A stretch of DNA of 64,000 nt from Janthinobacterium sp. 1_2014MBL_MicDiv (GCF_001865675.1 NZ_CP011319.1:3286001-3350000), one strand, 5' to 3'; shown: positions 9,011-18,553, counted from the first letter of the stretch. The notes: a model not told the origin generated them from the letters alone. Translations and numbers: made by a program.

Positions 9011-9463
9011 ATGGAAAACGAAGAGCTACCTCGTATCAGTGCTAGCCAACTTGCCGAAATGGGGTACTGCGAACGCAAGATCGTTCTGGTCGACAGGTTT
9101 GGCCCACGCTGTTCTCCCGAGCGCGAACAGGCACGAGCCTACGGGGAGCTGCAACATATGAAATTCTTCATCGAAACGTTGGAAGTGAATACCGTGCCGT
9201 TAGCGGCCACAAGTTTGCGAGAACAGTCGTCCATCCAAGCCAATGCATCGTCTATACCCACTATCAGACGCCAAATATGGCTGTACAAGATGCTACTAAG
9301 ATGGCGATCGGCGATGCATAAGACGAGCCGCCAGGTAGCGAGATCTGTCAGAGCGAGGTTTATAAAATTATGCGATCGACTGTACCGATCGCAACAGAAA
9401 CAAGTGGAGATGAGGCGTCGTCGCCGTCTTCACCTTGTCTCACGTTCCCCCGAAAAAAAATGA
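9011..9463 (+). CDS. N-terminal part of split Cas4-like Fe-S nuclease
   Basis: 150 aa with AGGAG 6 bases before its ATG. The N-terminus ISASQLAEMGYCERKIVL contains Cys20 in the context used by Cas4/PD-(D/E)XK Fe-S nucleases for the first cluster ligand. The C-terminal third is very basic. The frame stops at 9461-9463 directly after an A8 run; the remaining nuclease motifs and three further cysteines are in the -1 frame that continues to 10017. The pair is most simply one protein of about 335 aa made by -1 frameshifting, or a gene broken by an indel. Confidence 0.65.
   Translation: MENEELPRISASQLAEMGYCERKIVLVDRFGPRCSPEREQARAYGELQHMKFFIETLEVNTVPLAATSLREQSSIQANASSIPTIRRQIWLYKMLLRWRSAMHKTSRQVARSVRARFIKLCDRLYRSQQKQVEMRRRRRLHLVSRSPEKK
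9454..9460 (+). other. A_AAA_AAA slippery heptamer, candidate -1 frameshift site
   Basis: In the frame of the upstream gene the codons read GAA AAA AAA TGA, so the A-run forms an A_AAA_AAA heptamer with a stop codon immediately after it. A -1 slip continues into the frame of the downstream part, whose own ATG at 9460 overlaps the stop and has no ribosome site. Slippage by the polymerase on the A8 run would give the same product. Confidence 0.5.
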
Positions 9464-10017
9464 GCATGTCGATTTTTCTATCGGCACTTCTGCATATTGG
9501 TGAGGTATTTCTGCTGCTCTGTCTGGTACGGGGAGTAAGAAGACATGCGATGTGTCGAACGCGCCCCTGCTGGTTCCCGGAGGAACTGCGGTACGCCAGC
9601 CTTGCTTATGCAGAACAAACCTTTACGCTTGACGCCCCCATCAAACTCATCGCACGTATCGATCGAGCCTATCGCTACAAAGGAAAACTCACGTTGATGG
9701 AGTACAAGATCCGTCGTGTTGAGCGTGTGTTCATGTCAGATGTGATCGAACTCTCTGTCCAAAAGATGATTCTGGAATTGGCAGGCCGAGCCATGGTGAA
9801 CGATCATGGCTTTGTCGTTGTTGAACACCCTGAGATACCCAGGCGCAGAGCCATCAGGGTTTTTTTACTCAACCACAAACAGATCATCGAGCTTTATCAC
9901 CACAGAATGGCTTTATTGAGGCAAACGATTTCAGCCGACCACGCGGAGTCGACATCGCGGTGTCGCCGATGCGAGTTCTTGAAGGAATGCAAAAAATATC
10001 CTGAAAGTACGCCGTAA
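9460..10017 (+). CDS. C-terminal part of split Cas4-like Fe-S nuclease
   Basis: 185 aa if read from the ATG at 9460, which lacks a ribosome site. It begins with a hydrophobic helix (IFLSALLHIGEVFLLLCLV), then carries the nuclease core LIARIDRAYRYKGKLTLMEY followed by K (Asp, then E-x-K), QKMILELAG (QhXXY-like helix) and a C-terminal CRRCEFLKEC (C-x2-C-x5-C), the three-cysteine half of the Cas4-type Fe-S cluster. The first cysteine of the cluster sits in the preceding frame, so function needs both parts. There are no CRISPR genes nearby; the family also occurs in mobile elements. Confidence 0.65.
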   Translation: MSMSIFLSALLHIGEVFLLLCLVRGVRRHAMCRTRPCWFPEELRYASLAYAEQTFTLDAPIKLIARIDRAYRYKGKLTLMEYKIRRVERVFMSDVIELSVQKMILELAGRAMVNDHGFVVVEHPEIPRRRAIRVFLLNHKQIIELYHHRMALLRQTISADHAESTSRCRRCEFLKECKKYPESTP

Positions 10018-10234
10018 ACCATATGTTGCTCAGCGAGTACCCTCTGTGAGTATCTAATCCAGTTGACACGCGCATGCGCATTTGCACTTTGGGTTTTGTT
10101 GGCACCGAGAAGTAAATAGAGGCAATGTCATTGCATTATCCGTCCCCTTATACAGCCAAAATTCATGTTCTCACGCAAAGTCACTTGTCATATCGAGAGT
10201 TAAGATAAAGCCAATCATCTTCTGAAAGTGAAAA

Positions 10235-10522
10235 ATGAGAATGCTGTATTCGCGGGTGTTTATCATCCTGACATCGGGATGCGCAGCCAGCGGGGATCAC
10301 ACATTGGATAATTTGGTTGGTCAGAACAGCTTTACTATCGCCGAACGCTACGGGACGCCTAGCAACTATCGACTTGAGGATGAGCTGTTGCAGCTCAACT
10401 ATGGGAGCGAGGCTGTTGGCTGCCGGGTCATGATGTTGGTGGACCCAGCGCAACGGGTCGTGGGTTCGATCAGCACTGGTGCAAGGTGTGCGGAACTGTC
10501 TGGCAGACAGACCATCCCCTGA
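10235..10522 (+). CDS. Small putative lipoprotein
   Basis: 95 aa. The first 16 residues form a short signal peptide ending in ILTSGC, a possible lipobox. The mature part (LVGQNSFTIAERYGTPSNYR, LLQLNYGSEAVGCRVMMLVD) resembles small outer-membrane lipoproteins of the SmpA/OmlA fold type in length and style, but no family is certain. It lies alone between the Cas4-like gene and the siderophore receptor. Confidence 0.5.
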   Translation: MRMLYSRVFIILTSGCAASGDHTLDNLVGQNSFTIAERYGTPSNYRLEDELLQLNYGSEAVGCRVMMLVDPAQRVVGSISTGARCAELSGRQTIP

Positions 10523-10600
10523 TGCTTCCTGTCATTGGTATTGCTGACGCACGGTTTCAGTCGTATTGGATGGGATATCCTGTCTATCCTTCAAAGTTCG

Positions 10601-10617
10601 TAATGATTCTCATTTCG
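10601..10617 (+). promoter_or_regulatory. Fur box upstream of the siderophore receptor
   Basis: TAATGATTCTCATTTCG matches the core of the Fur operator (ATGATTxTCAT dyad). It ends 50 bases before the receptor ATG, so iron repression of that gene is expected. Confidence 0.75.
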
Positions 10618-10666
10618 GTTATAGTGCGTGCAGTTTCTATTTACCAACCTTGCGCGCCACTCATCG

Positions 10667-12817
10667 ATGACTACTATTCCCTCTACCGCCCATCCCCTCG
10701 TTACCAGCCGCTTGATTCTCGCCGGCCTGCTCATTACCAGCGTGACACCGCAAGCCATCGCCCAGGCCAGGTCCGAAGCGCCTGCCACGCTGGCCACCGT
10801 GATCGTCACCGGCCAGGCCGAAGCGGATGCAGGTGGACAAATTGCCAAGAGCGCGCGCGCCGGCATGTTGGGCGAAAAAGACTTGCTCGACACGCCGTTC
10901 AGCGTCAACAGCTATACCAGCCAGCGCATGCTGGACCAGCAGGCGCTGACCCTGGCCGAGGTGCTGGGCGGCGACCCGTCCACTCGCTTCACGGGTCAGA
11001 TCGGCGGCGTCACGGATTCCTTCTTCATCCGCGGCTTTCCCCTCAACGAGGGCAATCTAAGCGAAGTGGCCTTCGACGGCGTGTATGGCGTCTCGCCCAA
11101 CTACCATTTATTTACGGAATATCTGCAGAGCGTGGAAGTGCTCAAGGGGCCGGCTGCCCTGCTCTACGGCATGTCGCCGAATGGCGGCGTCGGCGGCGTC
11201 GTCAACGCCATACCGAAACGCTCGCTGCCGCGCGACCTGACACGCCTGACCGTCGATGTCGGTTCCAGCGCCCAGCTGGGAGCCGCCATCGACATCAGCC
11301 GCCGCTTCGGCGAGGAACGGCGCTTCGGCATCCGCTTCAATGGCTTGCACCGCCAGGGCAAGACGCCGCTCGACCACCAGACCTCACGCGCAGAAGTGGC
11401 GGCCGTCGCCCTCGACTACCAGGGCCAGCGCCTGCGCGCCTCGTTCGACCTGATCGAGCAATACCAGTGGATCGACGCGCCCACGCGCCCCTTCCTCGTC
11501 GCCGCGCGCCTGCCCGTGCCAGAGGCGCCCGATGGCCGGCGCAACATCGCCCAGTCCTGGGGCTGGTGGAAGTCCAACGACCTGGCCACCCTGGGCAAGA
11601 TCGAATACGACCTAAACGACAGCGTCACGGTGTTTGCTGACGCGGGCGGCACGCGCTCCGACGTGTCGCGCTATTCGGACCAGACGCCGACCATCACCAG
11701 CGCGGCGGGCGACATGACGGTCACGCCCATGAACTGGAAATTCCGCGTACGCCGCGCCAGCGCCGACACGGGCCTGCGTGCGCGCTTTCGCACGGGCGGC
11801 ATCGAGCATGCACTGGTCGTGATGGGCAATGTCTACCAGGACGAATTTGGCAGCGTGAGCAATTCCGGCAAACTTATTTCTTCGAACATCTACCATCCCG
11901 TGGCTGTGCCCGATCCCGGCATTGCCGCGCCGGCCCGCGCGCCGAAACTGTCCGCCTCCACGCTTTCCAGCCTGGCCGTGGCCGACACCCTGGACATGCT
12001 GGACCAGCGCGTACAGCTGACCCTGGGCGTTCGCCGCCAGCTGGTCGAATCGAAAAACTACCACGCCACCACAGGCGCGCTCACCGCCCACTACAAGCAG
12101 GGGGCATTGACGCCGCTGGCAGGCATCGTCGTCAAACCGCTGCGCAATGTATCGCTGTACGCGAACTATATCGAGGGCTTGAGCAAGGGCGATATCGCGC
12201 CGAACATCGCCGACAACGCGGGCCAGGTTTTCGCGCCCTACAAGAGCAAGCAATATGAAGTAGGCACCAAGGCCGACCTTGGCGTGGTGTTGGCGACCCT
12301 CGCCGTGTTCCAGGTCAGCAAACCCAGCGGCCAGCTGTATGGCAAGGTGTACAGCATGGACAGCGAACAGCGTAACCGCGGCCTGGAACTGAACCTGTCC
12401 GGTGCCGCCAGCAAGACCGTGCGCCTGCTGGCCGGCATCACCTTGCTCGACGGGCGCCTGGTGAAGACCAACAACGCCGCCACCATGGGCAAACGCCCCG
12501 TCGGCGTGCCCACGTCCATGGCCAACCTGGGCGGCGAGTGGGATTTGCCATACTGGCCTGGCCTGACGGCCACGGGCGCCATCAGCTACACCAGCAAACA
12601 ATTTGTCGACCAGGCGAACTTGCAATCGGTGCCATCCTGGACCAAGGTGGACCTGGGCCTACGCTACCGCACAGCCATCGCTGGCAAGGCGACGATCTTG
12701 CGCGGCGGCGTGATGAACGTGCTCGACCGTCATTACTGGGCCGGCGTGGCCTCGTACGGCACCATTTCGCAGTCGGCGCCACGCACGCTGCAACTGTCGG
12801 CCGCCGTGGATTTTTAA
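10667..12817 (+). CDS. TonB-dependent siderophore receptor
   Basis: Outer-membrane beta-barrel importing ferric siderophores with energy from TonB-ExbBD. About 716 aa from the ATG at 10667 (an in-frame GTG at 10628 would sit close to the Fur box). A signal peptide ends near AIAQA; a TonB-box-like ATVIVTGQ follows; then the plug domain (TPFSVNSYTSQRMLDQQALT, FFIRGFPL, VEVLKGPAALLYG) and a 22-strand barrel ending in the terminal phenylalanine (LQLSAAVDF). The plug and barrel motifs fit the FhuA/FoxA/FpvA type. GC-rich codon use marks it as backbone. The substrate cannot be told. Confidence 0.93.
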   Translation: MTTIPSTAHPLVTSRLILAGLLITSVTPQAIAQARSEAPATLATVIVTGQAEADAGGQIAKSARAGMLGEKDLLDTPFSVNSYTSQRMLDQQALTLAEVLGGDPSTRFTGQIGGVTDSFFIRGFPLNEGNLSEVAFDGVYGVSPNYHLFTEYLQSVEVLKGPAALLYGMSPNGGVGGVVNAIPKRSLPRDLTRLTVDVGSSAQLGAAIDISRRFGEERRFGIRFNGLHRQGKTPLDHQTSRAEVAAVALDYQGQRLRASFDLIEQYQWIDAPTRPFLVAARLPVPEAPDGRRNIAQSWGWWKSNDLATLGKIEYDLNDSVTVFADAGGTRSDVSRYSDQTPTITSAAGDMTVTPMNWKFRVRRASADTGLRARFRTGGIEHALVVMGNVYQDEFGSVSNSGKLISSNIYHPVAVPDPGIAAPARAPKLSASTLSSLAVADTLDMLDQRVQLTLGVRRQLVESKNYHATTGALTAHYKQGALTPLAGIVVKPLRNVSLYANYIEGLSKGDIAPNIADNAGQVFAPYKSKQYEVGTKADLGVVLATLAVFQVSKPSGQLYGKVYSMDSEQRNRGLELNLSGAASKTVRLLAGITLLDGRLVKTNNAATMGKRPVGVPTSMANLGGEWDLPYWPGLTATGAISYTSKQFVDQANLQSVPSWTKVDLGLRYRTAIAGKATILRGGVMNVLDRHYWAGVASYGTISQSAPRTLQLSAAVDF

Positions 12818-13160
12818 GGCACGGCGCGGCCAAGCATCGCTCGGCATGGAACGCGTCGCGCCGGAACTCCAGCGGGCACCCTCCTCTTGGCTATATTGTG
12901 CAGCGACATTTTCGGCGACATGATCACACACCGTGGCGGCAATCTCATGGGGCTGGACACATTCGACCTCGCCAGCCGCTACGGCACGCCCGCCCATCCA
13001 GCTCACCAAGCGCTTCGTACGAGCCGCGGAGGATCGGCGCTGTGTAACCTGGCCATGCCGAGTTGCTCAACAATACTAGTTTCGTCCCACCATCCGAACT
13101 CTACAATTTTGACAACGCAAGAAATTCATGGACCTTGCAGTTTTTGACGTCCTCAGCATA
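12818..13160. other. Intergenic region before the SOS cassette
   Basis: About 340 bases with no gene I can support. A GC-rich piece near 12890-13020 has open frames on both strands but no recognisable product and no start signals. The right end runs into the LexA box of imuA. Confidence 0.4.
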
Positions 13161-13180
13161 TACTGTGTTTATATACAGTA
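13161..13180 (+). promoter_or_regulatory. LexA (SOS) box of the imuA-imuB-dnaE2 cassette
   Basis: TACTGTGTTTATATACAGTA is a near-perfect CTGT-N8-ACAG LexA operator. It ends 36 bases before the imuA ATG at 13217 and so should repress the cassette until DNA damage. Confidence 0.92.
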
Positions 13181-13216
13181 GTTTTGAGAATAATCAACAA
13201 CCTCTCGCCAGACGCC

Positions 13217-13960
13217 ATGCTTTCACCTTCCCTTCAACGTACCAGCTCTGCCACACTGGCCAATAGCGCCCTATTGCGTGACGTCTGGCGGGCAAGTGAA
13301 CTGAGCCGAGGCACAACCAGTACGGTTACTACCGGTCACAGCATCTTGGATGGTGAGCTTCCTGGCAACGGTTGGCCGCTATCGACCTTCACGGAGTTAC
13401 TAGTTCAGCAAGCGGGTATCGGGGAAATGCACTTGTTGCGGCCAGTGCTGGCACAACTGTCGCAACATCGCCGGATCGCCCTGGTGCAGCCGCCGTACTT
13501 GCCCAACTCCGCCGCCTGCAAATTCATGGACCTGAGCTGCCCGAACCTGCTCTGGATACGCGCCCCCAGCACCGCCGATGCTCTCTGGTCCACCGAGCAG
13601 ATCCTGCGCAACGGCAGTTGCGGTGCGGTGCTGTTATGGCAAAGCAATATGCGCGACGAAGCACTGCGGCGCCTCAATCTGGCGGCGCAGACAACCGAAA
13701 CGTTCTTCTGGCTGGTCCGGCCGATGAGCGCAGCGGCCGATGCCTCACCGGCGCCATTGCGCCTGGCGTTACGCCCCGCCGCCGGTGGCATTTCCACTCA
13801 CATCATTAAACGGCGTGGCCCACATCATGAGGCGCCACTCTTTATCCCGTTGGCTGACATGCCGGCACGTCAACGATTTTTGGACGATCAAAATGCGGTT
13901 CTGGTTCAGCGTACACCTCCCACTGTTGCCTCTCGAATGCCTCAGGCCGCGCTGGTGTGA
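13217..13960 (+). CDS. imuA: ImuA, translesion synthesis accessory protein
   Basis: 247 aa from the ATG at 13217; a TTG at 13184 lies almost inside the LexA box and is unlikely. It is a RecA-like fold protein: ILDGELPGNGWPLSTFTELL is the family signature, where RecA would have its Walker A loop; the rest follows ImuA/SulA-like length and layout. ImuA interacts with RecA and ImuB in the SOS mutasome. The 3' end overlaps imuB by 68 bases, so the genes are co-translated. Confidence 0.9.
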   Translation: MLSPSLQRTSSATLANSALLRDVWRASELSRGTTSTVTTGHSILDGELPGNGWPLSTFTELLVQQAGIGEMHLLRPVLAQLSQHRRIALVQPPYLPNSAACKFMDLSCPNLLWIRAPSTADALWSTEQILRNGSCGAVLLWQSNMRDEALRRLNLAAQTTETFFWLVRPMSAAADASPAPLRLALRPAAGGISTHIIKRRGPHHEAPLFIPLADMPARQRFLDDQNAVLVQRTPPTVASRMPQAALV

Positions 13961-15362
13961 ACCGGGGCCGTATGCGGTGATCGAGAAGGGCCGCATACTC
14001 ACGGTCTCGCAACAAGCCTATGCCGAAGGGGTACGTGTCGGCATGCGCCCTGGCGGCGTGGCGGCCGTCTCACCGGATACCGTCATCCTGGAACGCAATC
14101 TTGAGCGTGAATTGATCACCAGCAATGCCATCGCACTCGCCCTCCTCCAGTTCACCCCGGAAGTGGCGCATGCGGGCGACTTCTGCCTGCTGCTGGACGT
14201 GACCGCCAGCTTGCGCCTATTTAACGGGCGAACCGCCATCAGCCGGCGTATTCGCGCTGCCCTGCAAGCGCTTGGGGTGACGGCGCAGCTCGGCACGGCA
14301 CCAACGGCCATGGGGGCCTGGCTGCTGTCGCGCTGGCAACCGGCCAAACGCCAGATCATTCTGCGGCGCACGGTGCACATGCGTTCACTGGAGCGCCAGC
14401 TCGACCGCATGCCCTGCGCCTATCTGCCCAGCACGGCGAACCACCTGGAATGGCTAACAGACATTGGTGCAGATCATCTGGCGGCGCTACGGCGCCTGCC
14501 CCGCCCCGGCATCCAGCGCAGGATGAACAAGCAGGTGCTCGATGAGCTCGACCGCGCCTATGGGCTCGCTCCTGAACTGTTTGGATGGATCGCCATCCCC
14601 GAGACCTTCTCGGCCCACATCGAAACCTTTGACCGGATCGACCACGCCGATGCCCTGCTGGACGGCGCGACTGGCCTGCTACAACAATTTGTCGGCTGGC
14701 TGGTCGCACGCCAGCAGGCTGTGAGCGTTTTTGTTCTGCTGCTAGAGCACGAACGCGGCAAGACTGCGATCCCGCCTACGCCAATCGAGATCGGATTGGC
14801 GGAGCCGACCTGGCGCGAGGCGCACCTGATACGGTTGCTGAAAGAACGCCTGGCGCGCACGGAACTGGTTGCCCCGGTCATCGCCCTGCGCCTGGAAGCG
14901 CGCCTGCTCACCGCGATGGCGCCGCCGACACAAGACCTGTTTCCCGAGCCTGGCGGCAATCCCGCCGACTACAAGCGCCTGCTGGAATTACTCAGTGCCC
15001 GTCTTGGCAGTGACAACGTCCTCTCCCCTGTCGAGCATCACGACCATCGGCCGGAGGAAAGCAATGCCTGGGCTGCCGCCACAGGGAAACACAAGGCGGC
15101 CAACACCAAGGATGAGGCTTTTGAGCGCCCGTTCTGGCTGCTACCTAAACCTATCCCGCTGCTGCTGCGCGGCGAGCGTCCCTTCTATGGTTCCCCCCTC
15201 AAAATGATCAAGGGGCCGGAACGCATTGAGGCCGGCTGGTGGAACGATCAAATCGCAGCCCGCGACTATTACATCGCTCAAGGAAGCGATGCAACCTGCT
15301 ACTGGATTTACCTGGAGCGTGTCGTGGACGGCCGCTGGTACCTGCACGGGATGTTCGGCTGA
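13893..15362 (+). CDS. imuB: ImuB, inactive Y-family polymerase homologue
   Basis: 489 aa. It begins FWFSVHLPLLPLECL; the Y-family palm motif appears as FCLLLDVTASLRLF, with the catalytic acidic residues of DinB/UmuC only partly kept, as known for ImuB. ImuB is the scaffold that brings DnaE2 to the beta clamp. The C-terminal region (RPFWLLPKPIPLLLRGERPF and GWWNDQIAARDYYIAQ) is typical for this family. It overlaps imuA and ends 2 bases before dnaE2, one operon under the LexA box. Confidence 0.92.
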   Translation: MRFWFSVHLPLLPLECLRPRWCEPGPYAVIEKGRILTVSQQAYAEGVRVGMRPGGVAAVSPDTVILERNLERELITSNAIALALLQFTPEVAHAGDFCLLLDVTASLRLFNGRTAISRRIRAALQALGVTAQLGTAPTAMGAWLLSRWQPAKRQIILRRTVHMRSLERQLDRMPCAYLPSTANHLEWLTDIGADHLAALRRLPRPGIQRRMNKQVLDELDRAYGLAPELFGWIAIPETFSAHIETFDRIDHADALLDGATGLLQQFVGWLVARQQAVSVFVLLLEHERGKTAIPPTPIEIGLAEPTWREAHLIRLLKERLARTELVAPVIALRLEARLLTAMAPPTQDLFPEPGGNPADYKRLLELLSARLGSDNVLSPVEHHDHRPEESNAWAAATGKHKAANTKDEAFERPFWLLPKPIPLLLRGERPFYGSPLKMIKGPERIEAGWWNDQIAARDYYIAQGSDATCYWIYLERVVDGRWYLHGMFG

Positions 15363-15364
15363 TC

Positions 15365-18300
15365 ATGGATCAGCCGCCAGTTTCCACGCTGCCAGACTAT
15401 GCCGAGCTGCAGTGCATGAGCCATTACTCCTTTCTGCACGGCGCCTCTCCGCCCGACCAGCTGGTGGCACGCGCGGCTCAGCTGGGATACCAGGCCATCA
15501 CCATGGCTGACGAATGTTCCCTGGCCGGCGTGGTCAAGGCGCATGTGGCGGCGAGGGAGTGGAACATCCACCTCATCATTGGCAGCCAGATGAGGGTGAC
15601 ACCGGAGGACGGCACCCCATCCTTCACTGTGCTGATCCTGGCCATGGACCGCGACGGCTATGGCAACTTGAGCGAACTCATTACCGCTGCGCGCACGCGC
15701 GCCGACAAGGGAAGTTACCTGGTGTGGCCACGCGACATTGCCAACCCCACCGCCCCTCTCGCCCACTTAAAAGGGCTGCCGGGCTGCCAGCTCATCCTGT
15801 GCCCCAAATATAACGCCCCCTATGAAGAGATCGAGCGGCAAGCCGAATGGCTGGTGCGTAGCGCACCGGGGCGCGCGCGCGTCGCATTGACGTTGCACCA
15901 CCGGGCCCAGGATGACCGGCACCGCGCCATGGTCGAAGCCATCGGCGCCGAATTCAGCCTGCCGGTAGTGGCCACGGGCGACGTCGTCATGCACCTGCGC
16001 TCAATGAAAATCATCCAGGACACCATGACCGCGATTCGTCTGAATACGCCGGTGGCGCAGTGCGGCTATCAGCTTGCGTCGAATGCCGAAGCGCATCTGC
16101 GCTCGCGCCTACGGCTGGGCAACCTATATCCGCGCGACGCCCTGGATGAAACCCTGCGCGTGGCGCAGCGCTGCACTTTTTCGCTCGATGAGCTGCGCTA
16201 TGAATATCCAGGCGAAATTGTGCCAGAGGGACAGACCCCGGCCAGCTACCTGCGCGAGCAGGCGTATATCGGGGCGCACTGGCGCTACCCGCACGCCATT
16301 CCGGACAACGTGCAGGCCCAGCTGGAATATGAGCTGGAACTCATTGGCGACATGCACTATGAACCCTATTTTCTGACGGTATTCGACATCGTGCGCTTCG
16401 CCCGCTCGCAAAAAATCCTCTGCCAGGGGCGCGGATCGGCGGCCAATTCGGCCGTGTGCTACTGCCTCGGCATCACCGAAGTCGATCCCTCGCGCGGCAC
16501 CCTCCTTTTCGAGCGCTTTATCTCGCGCGAGCGCGATGAGCCGCCCGACATCGATGTCGACTTCGAGCACCAGCGCCGCGAGGAGGTGATTCAATACATC
16601 TATCGCAAGTATGGCCGCATGCGGGCCGCTTTAACGGCCGTCGTCATTTCCTACCGCCCGCGCAGTGTCTTGCGCGATGTGGGGCGCGCGCTTGGCGTGG
16701 ATTTATCGGTGGTCGACAAGGTGGCCAAAGCCTCGCATAGCTGGGGTGGGCGGGCCGATCTTCAGCAGCGCCTTATTACCTGCGGACTCGATCCGCACTC
16801 CCCCATCGCCGAGAAGTGGGCGGCAATTGCCGAGCGCCTGATGCGTTTTCCACGTCATCTTTCCCAGCACCCGGGCGGCTTCGTCATTTCGCGCGGTCCC
16901 CTCTCCCGCCTGGTACCCATTGAAAACGCCGCCATGCCCGAGCGCACCGTGATTCAATGGGATAAGGATGACATCGATGAACTGGGTCTTTTAAAAATCG
17001 ACATCCTGGCGCTGGGCATGCTGTCGTGTATCGCCCGCGCACTGGCTTTGATCTCGGAGCAGCGTGGCGAACGTTTTGAATTGGGCGATATCCCCCACGA
17101 GGATGCCGCCACTTACCAGATGATCTCTCAAGCGGACACCATCGGCGTGTTTCAGATCGAATCGCGGGCGCAGATGTCCATGCTGCCGCGCATGCAGCCG
17201 CGCGAGTTCTATGACCTGGTCATCGAGGTAGCCATCATCCGGCCAGGCCCCATCCAGGGCGGCATGATCAATCCGTATTTGCGCCGGCGCCAGGGCCTGG
17301 AGGCAGTGACGTATCCCAGCCCCGAGATCGAGGCGGTGCTGCGGCGCACGCTCGGGGTGCCGATCTTCCAGGAGCAAGTCATGTCGATCGCCATGACGGC
17401 GGCGGGTTTTACGGCCGGTGAAGCAGACCGCCTGCGCCGCGCCATGGCCGCCTGGAAAAGAAAAGGTGGCCTGGAGCAGTTCGAAGACCAGCTCATGAGC
17501 GGCATGGCCGAGCGGGGCTACAGCATCGAGTTTGCCACCTCCATTGTTGGGCAGATACGCGGTTTTGCCGAATATGGTTTTCCAGAATCCCACGCGCACA
17601 GCTTTGCCCTGCTGGCCTACGCCAGCAGCTGGCTGAAATGCCATCATCCCGCCGAGTTCCTGGCCGCCCTGCTCAATAGCCAGCCCATGGGTTTTTATAG
17701 CCGCTCGTCCCTGGTGCAGGATGCGCGCCGGCATGACGTCGAGGTAAGACCCGTCGATGTCTGTACGAGCGGATGGGAAGCATCCCTGGAGCCGATGGCG
17801 GACGGCAGACTGGCGGTACGCCTTGGTCTCAATAATATCAACGGGATGGTGAAAGAGGCGGCCTGGCGCATCGAGGAAGCCCGCGCTGCAGCCCCCTTCA
17901 AAAACACGCGCGATGTTGCCATGCGCGCGCAACTAGACGCGGGGGATATGAAGGCGCTGGCGTCGGCCAATGCCCTGGTAACGCTGACAGGAAACCGGCG
18001 CATGGCCATGTGGGATGCCGCGGCAAGCGTGCCGGAGCGGGATTTGATGCGCGCGACGACCATTGCCGAACCCGTGCTGGAGCTGGTGCCGCCGACGGAA
18101 GCCGATGACATCGTGGCGGACTACCGGCATGTCGGCCTGACACTGGGCCGCCATCCGCTCTCTCTCCTGCGCGAGCGCCTCAATAAAATGCGCTTTGTGC
18201 CGTCGGATATCCTGAACACCTTCAGCGATGGCCAGCTGGCCAGGGGCTGCGGCATCGTCACGGTAAGACAGCGGCCTGAGACAGCCAAGGGGGTGATCTT

Positions 18301-18514
18301 CCTCACCTTGGAAGATGAGTTTGGCACCATCAACATCATCGTCTGGCCCACGCTGGTGGAAAAGCAGCGCGCTGAACTGATGAATGCATCGCTCTTGGGG
18401 GTGTACGGCATCTGGCAATCGAAGAGCGGCGTGCGCAACCTGATTGCCAAGCGGCTGGTGGATTGCTCGCATCTGCTCGGTCAGCTTGACACGAAGAGCC
18501 GGAATTTTCATTAG
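15365..18514 (+). CDS. dnaE2: DnaE2 (ImuC), error-prone DNA polymerase III alpha subunit
   Basis: 1049 aa, normal length. The PHP domain opens with YAELQCMSHYSFLHGASPPD; the C-family catalytic core includes GRGSAANSAVCYCLGI, DIDVDFEHQRREEVIQY and the FPESHAHSFALLAYASSWLK region; an OB-fold (LARGCGIVTVRQRPETAKGV) closes the protein. It carries out mutagenic lesion bypass after SOS induction together with ImuA and ImuB. The start is the ATG 2 bases after imuB; longer frames overlap imuB and lack a ribosome site. Confidence 0.95.
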   Translation: MDQPPVSTLPDYAELQCMSHYSFLHGASPPDQLVARAAQLGYQAITMADECSLAGVVKAHVAAREWNIHLIIGSQMRVTPEDGTPSFTVLILAMDRDGYGNLSELITAARTRADKGSYLVWPRDIANPTAPLAHLKGLPGCQLILCPKYNAPYEEIERQAEWLVRSAPGRARVALTLHHRAQDDRHRAMVEAIGAEFSLPVVATGDVVMHLRSMKIIQDTMTAIRLNTPVAQCGYQLASNAEAHLRSRLRLGNLYPRDALDETLRVAQRCTFSLDELRYEYPGEIVPEGQTPASYLREQAYIGAHWRYPHAIPDNVQAQLEYELELIGDMHYEPYFLTVFDIVRFARSQKILCQGRGSAANSAVCYCLGITEVDPSRGTLLFERFISRERDEPPDIDVDFEHQRREEVIQYIYRKYGRMRAALTAVVISYRPRSVLRDVGRALGVDLSVVDKVAKASHSWGGRADLQQRLITCGLDPHSPIAEKWAAIAERLMRFPRHLSQHPGGFVISRGPLSRLVPIENAAMPERTVIQWDKDDIDELGLLKIDILALGMLSCIARALALISEQRGERFELGDIPHEDAATYQMISQADTIGVFQIESRAQMSMLPRMQPREFYDLVIEVAIIRPGPIQGGMINPYLRRRQGLEAVTYPSPEIEAVLRRTLGVPIFQEQVMSIAMTAAGFTAGEADRLRRAMAAWKRKGGLEQFEDQLMSGMAERGYSIEFATSIVGQIRGFAEYGFPESHAHSFALLAYASSWLKCHHPAEFLAALLNSQPMGFYSRSSLVQDARRHDVEVRPVDVCTSGWEASLEPMADGRLAVRLGLNNINGMVKEAAWRIEEARAAAPFKNTRDVAMRAQLDAGDMKALASANALVTLTGNRRMAMWDAAASVPERDLMRATTIAEPVLELVPPTEADDIVADYRHVGLTLGRHPLSLLRERLNKMRFVPSDILNTFSDGQLARGCGIVTVRQRPETAKGVIFLTLEDEFGTINIIVWPTLVEKQRAELMNASLLGVYGIWQSKSGVRNLIAKRLVDCSHLLGQLDTKSRNFH

Positions 18515-18553
18515 AGAAGCATCCGGCCCACTTCCAACATTAACTCGCTACGA

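Noticed and set aside
9011..10017. Cas4-like nuclease as a sign of a CRISPR-Cas locus
   Set aside because: No cas1, cas2 or other cas gene and no spaced direct repeats occur anywhere in the window; the gene belongs with the ParM-like mobile-element genes.
11612..12625. Long minus-strand frame within the siderophore receptor gene
   Set aside because: Codon-bias shadow in high-GC sequence; the receptor reading is unambiguous.
16991..17932. Long open frame on the minus strand inside dnaE2
   Set aside because: Antisense shadow of a GC-rich gene; the translation has no protein-like features, while the plus strand carries the conserved polymerase motifs.
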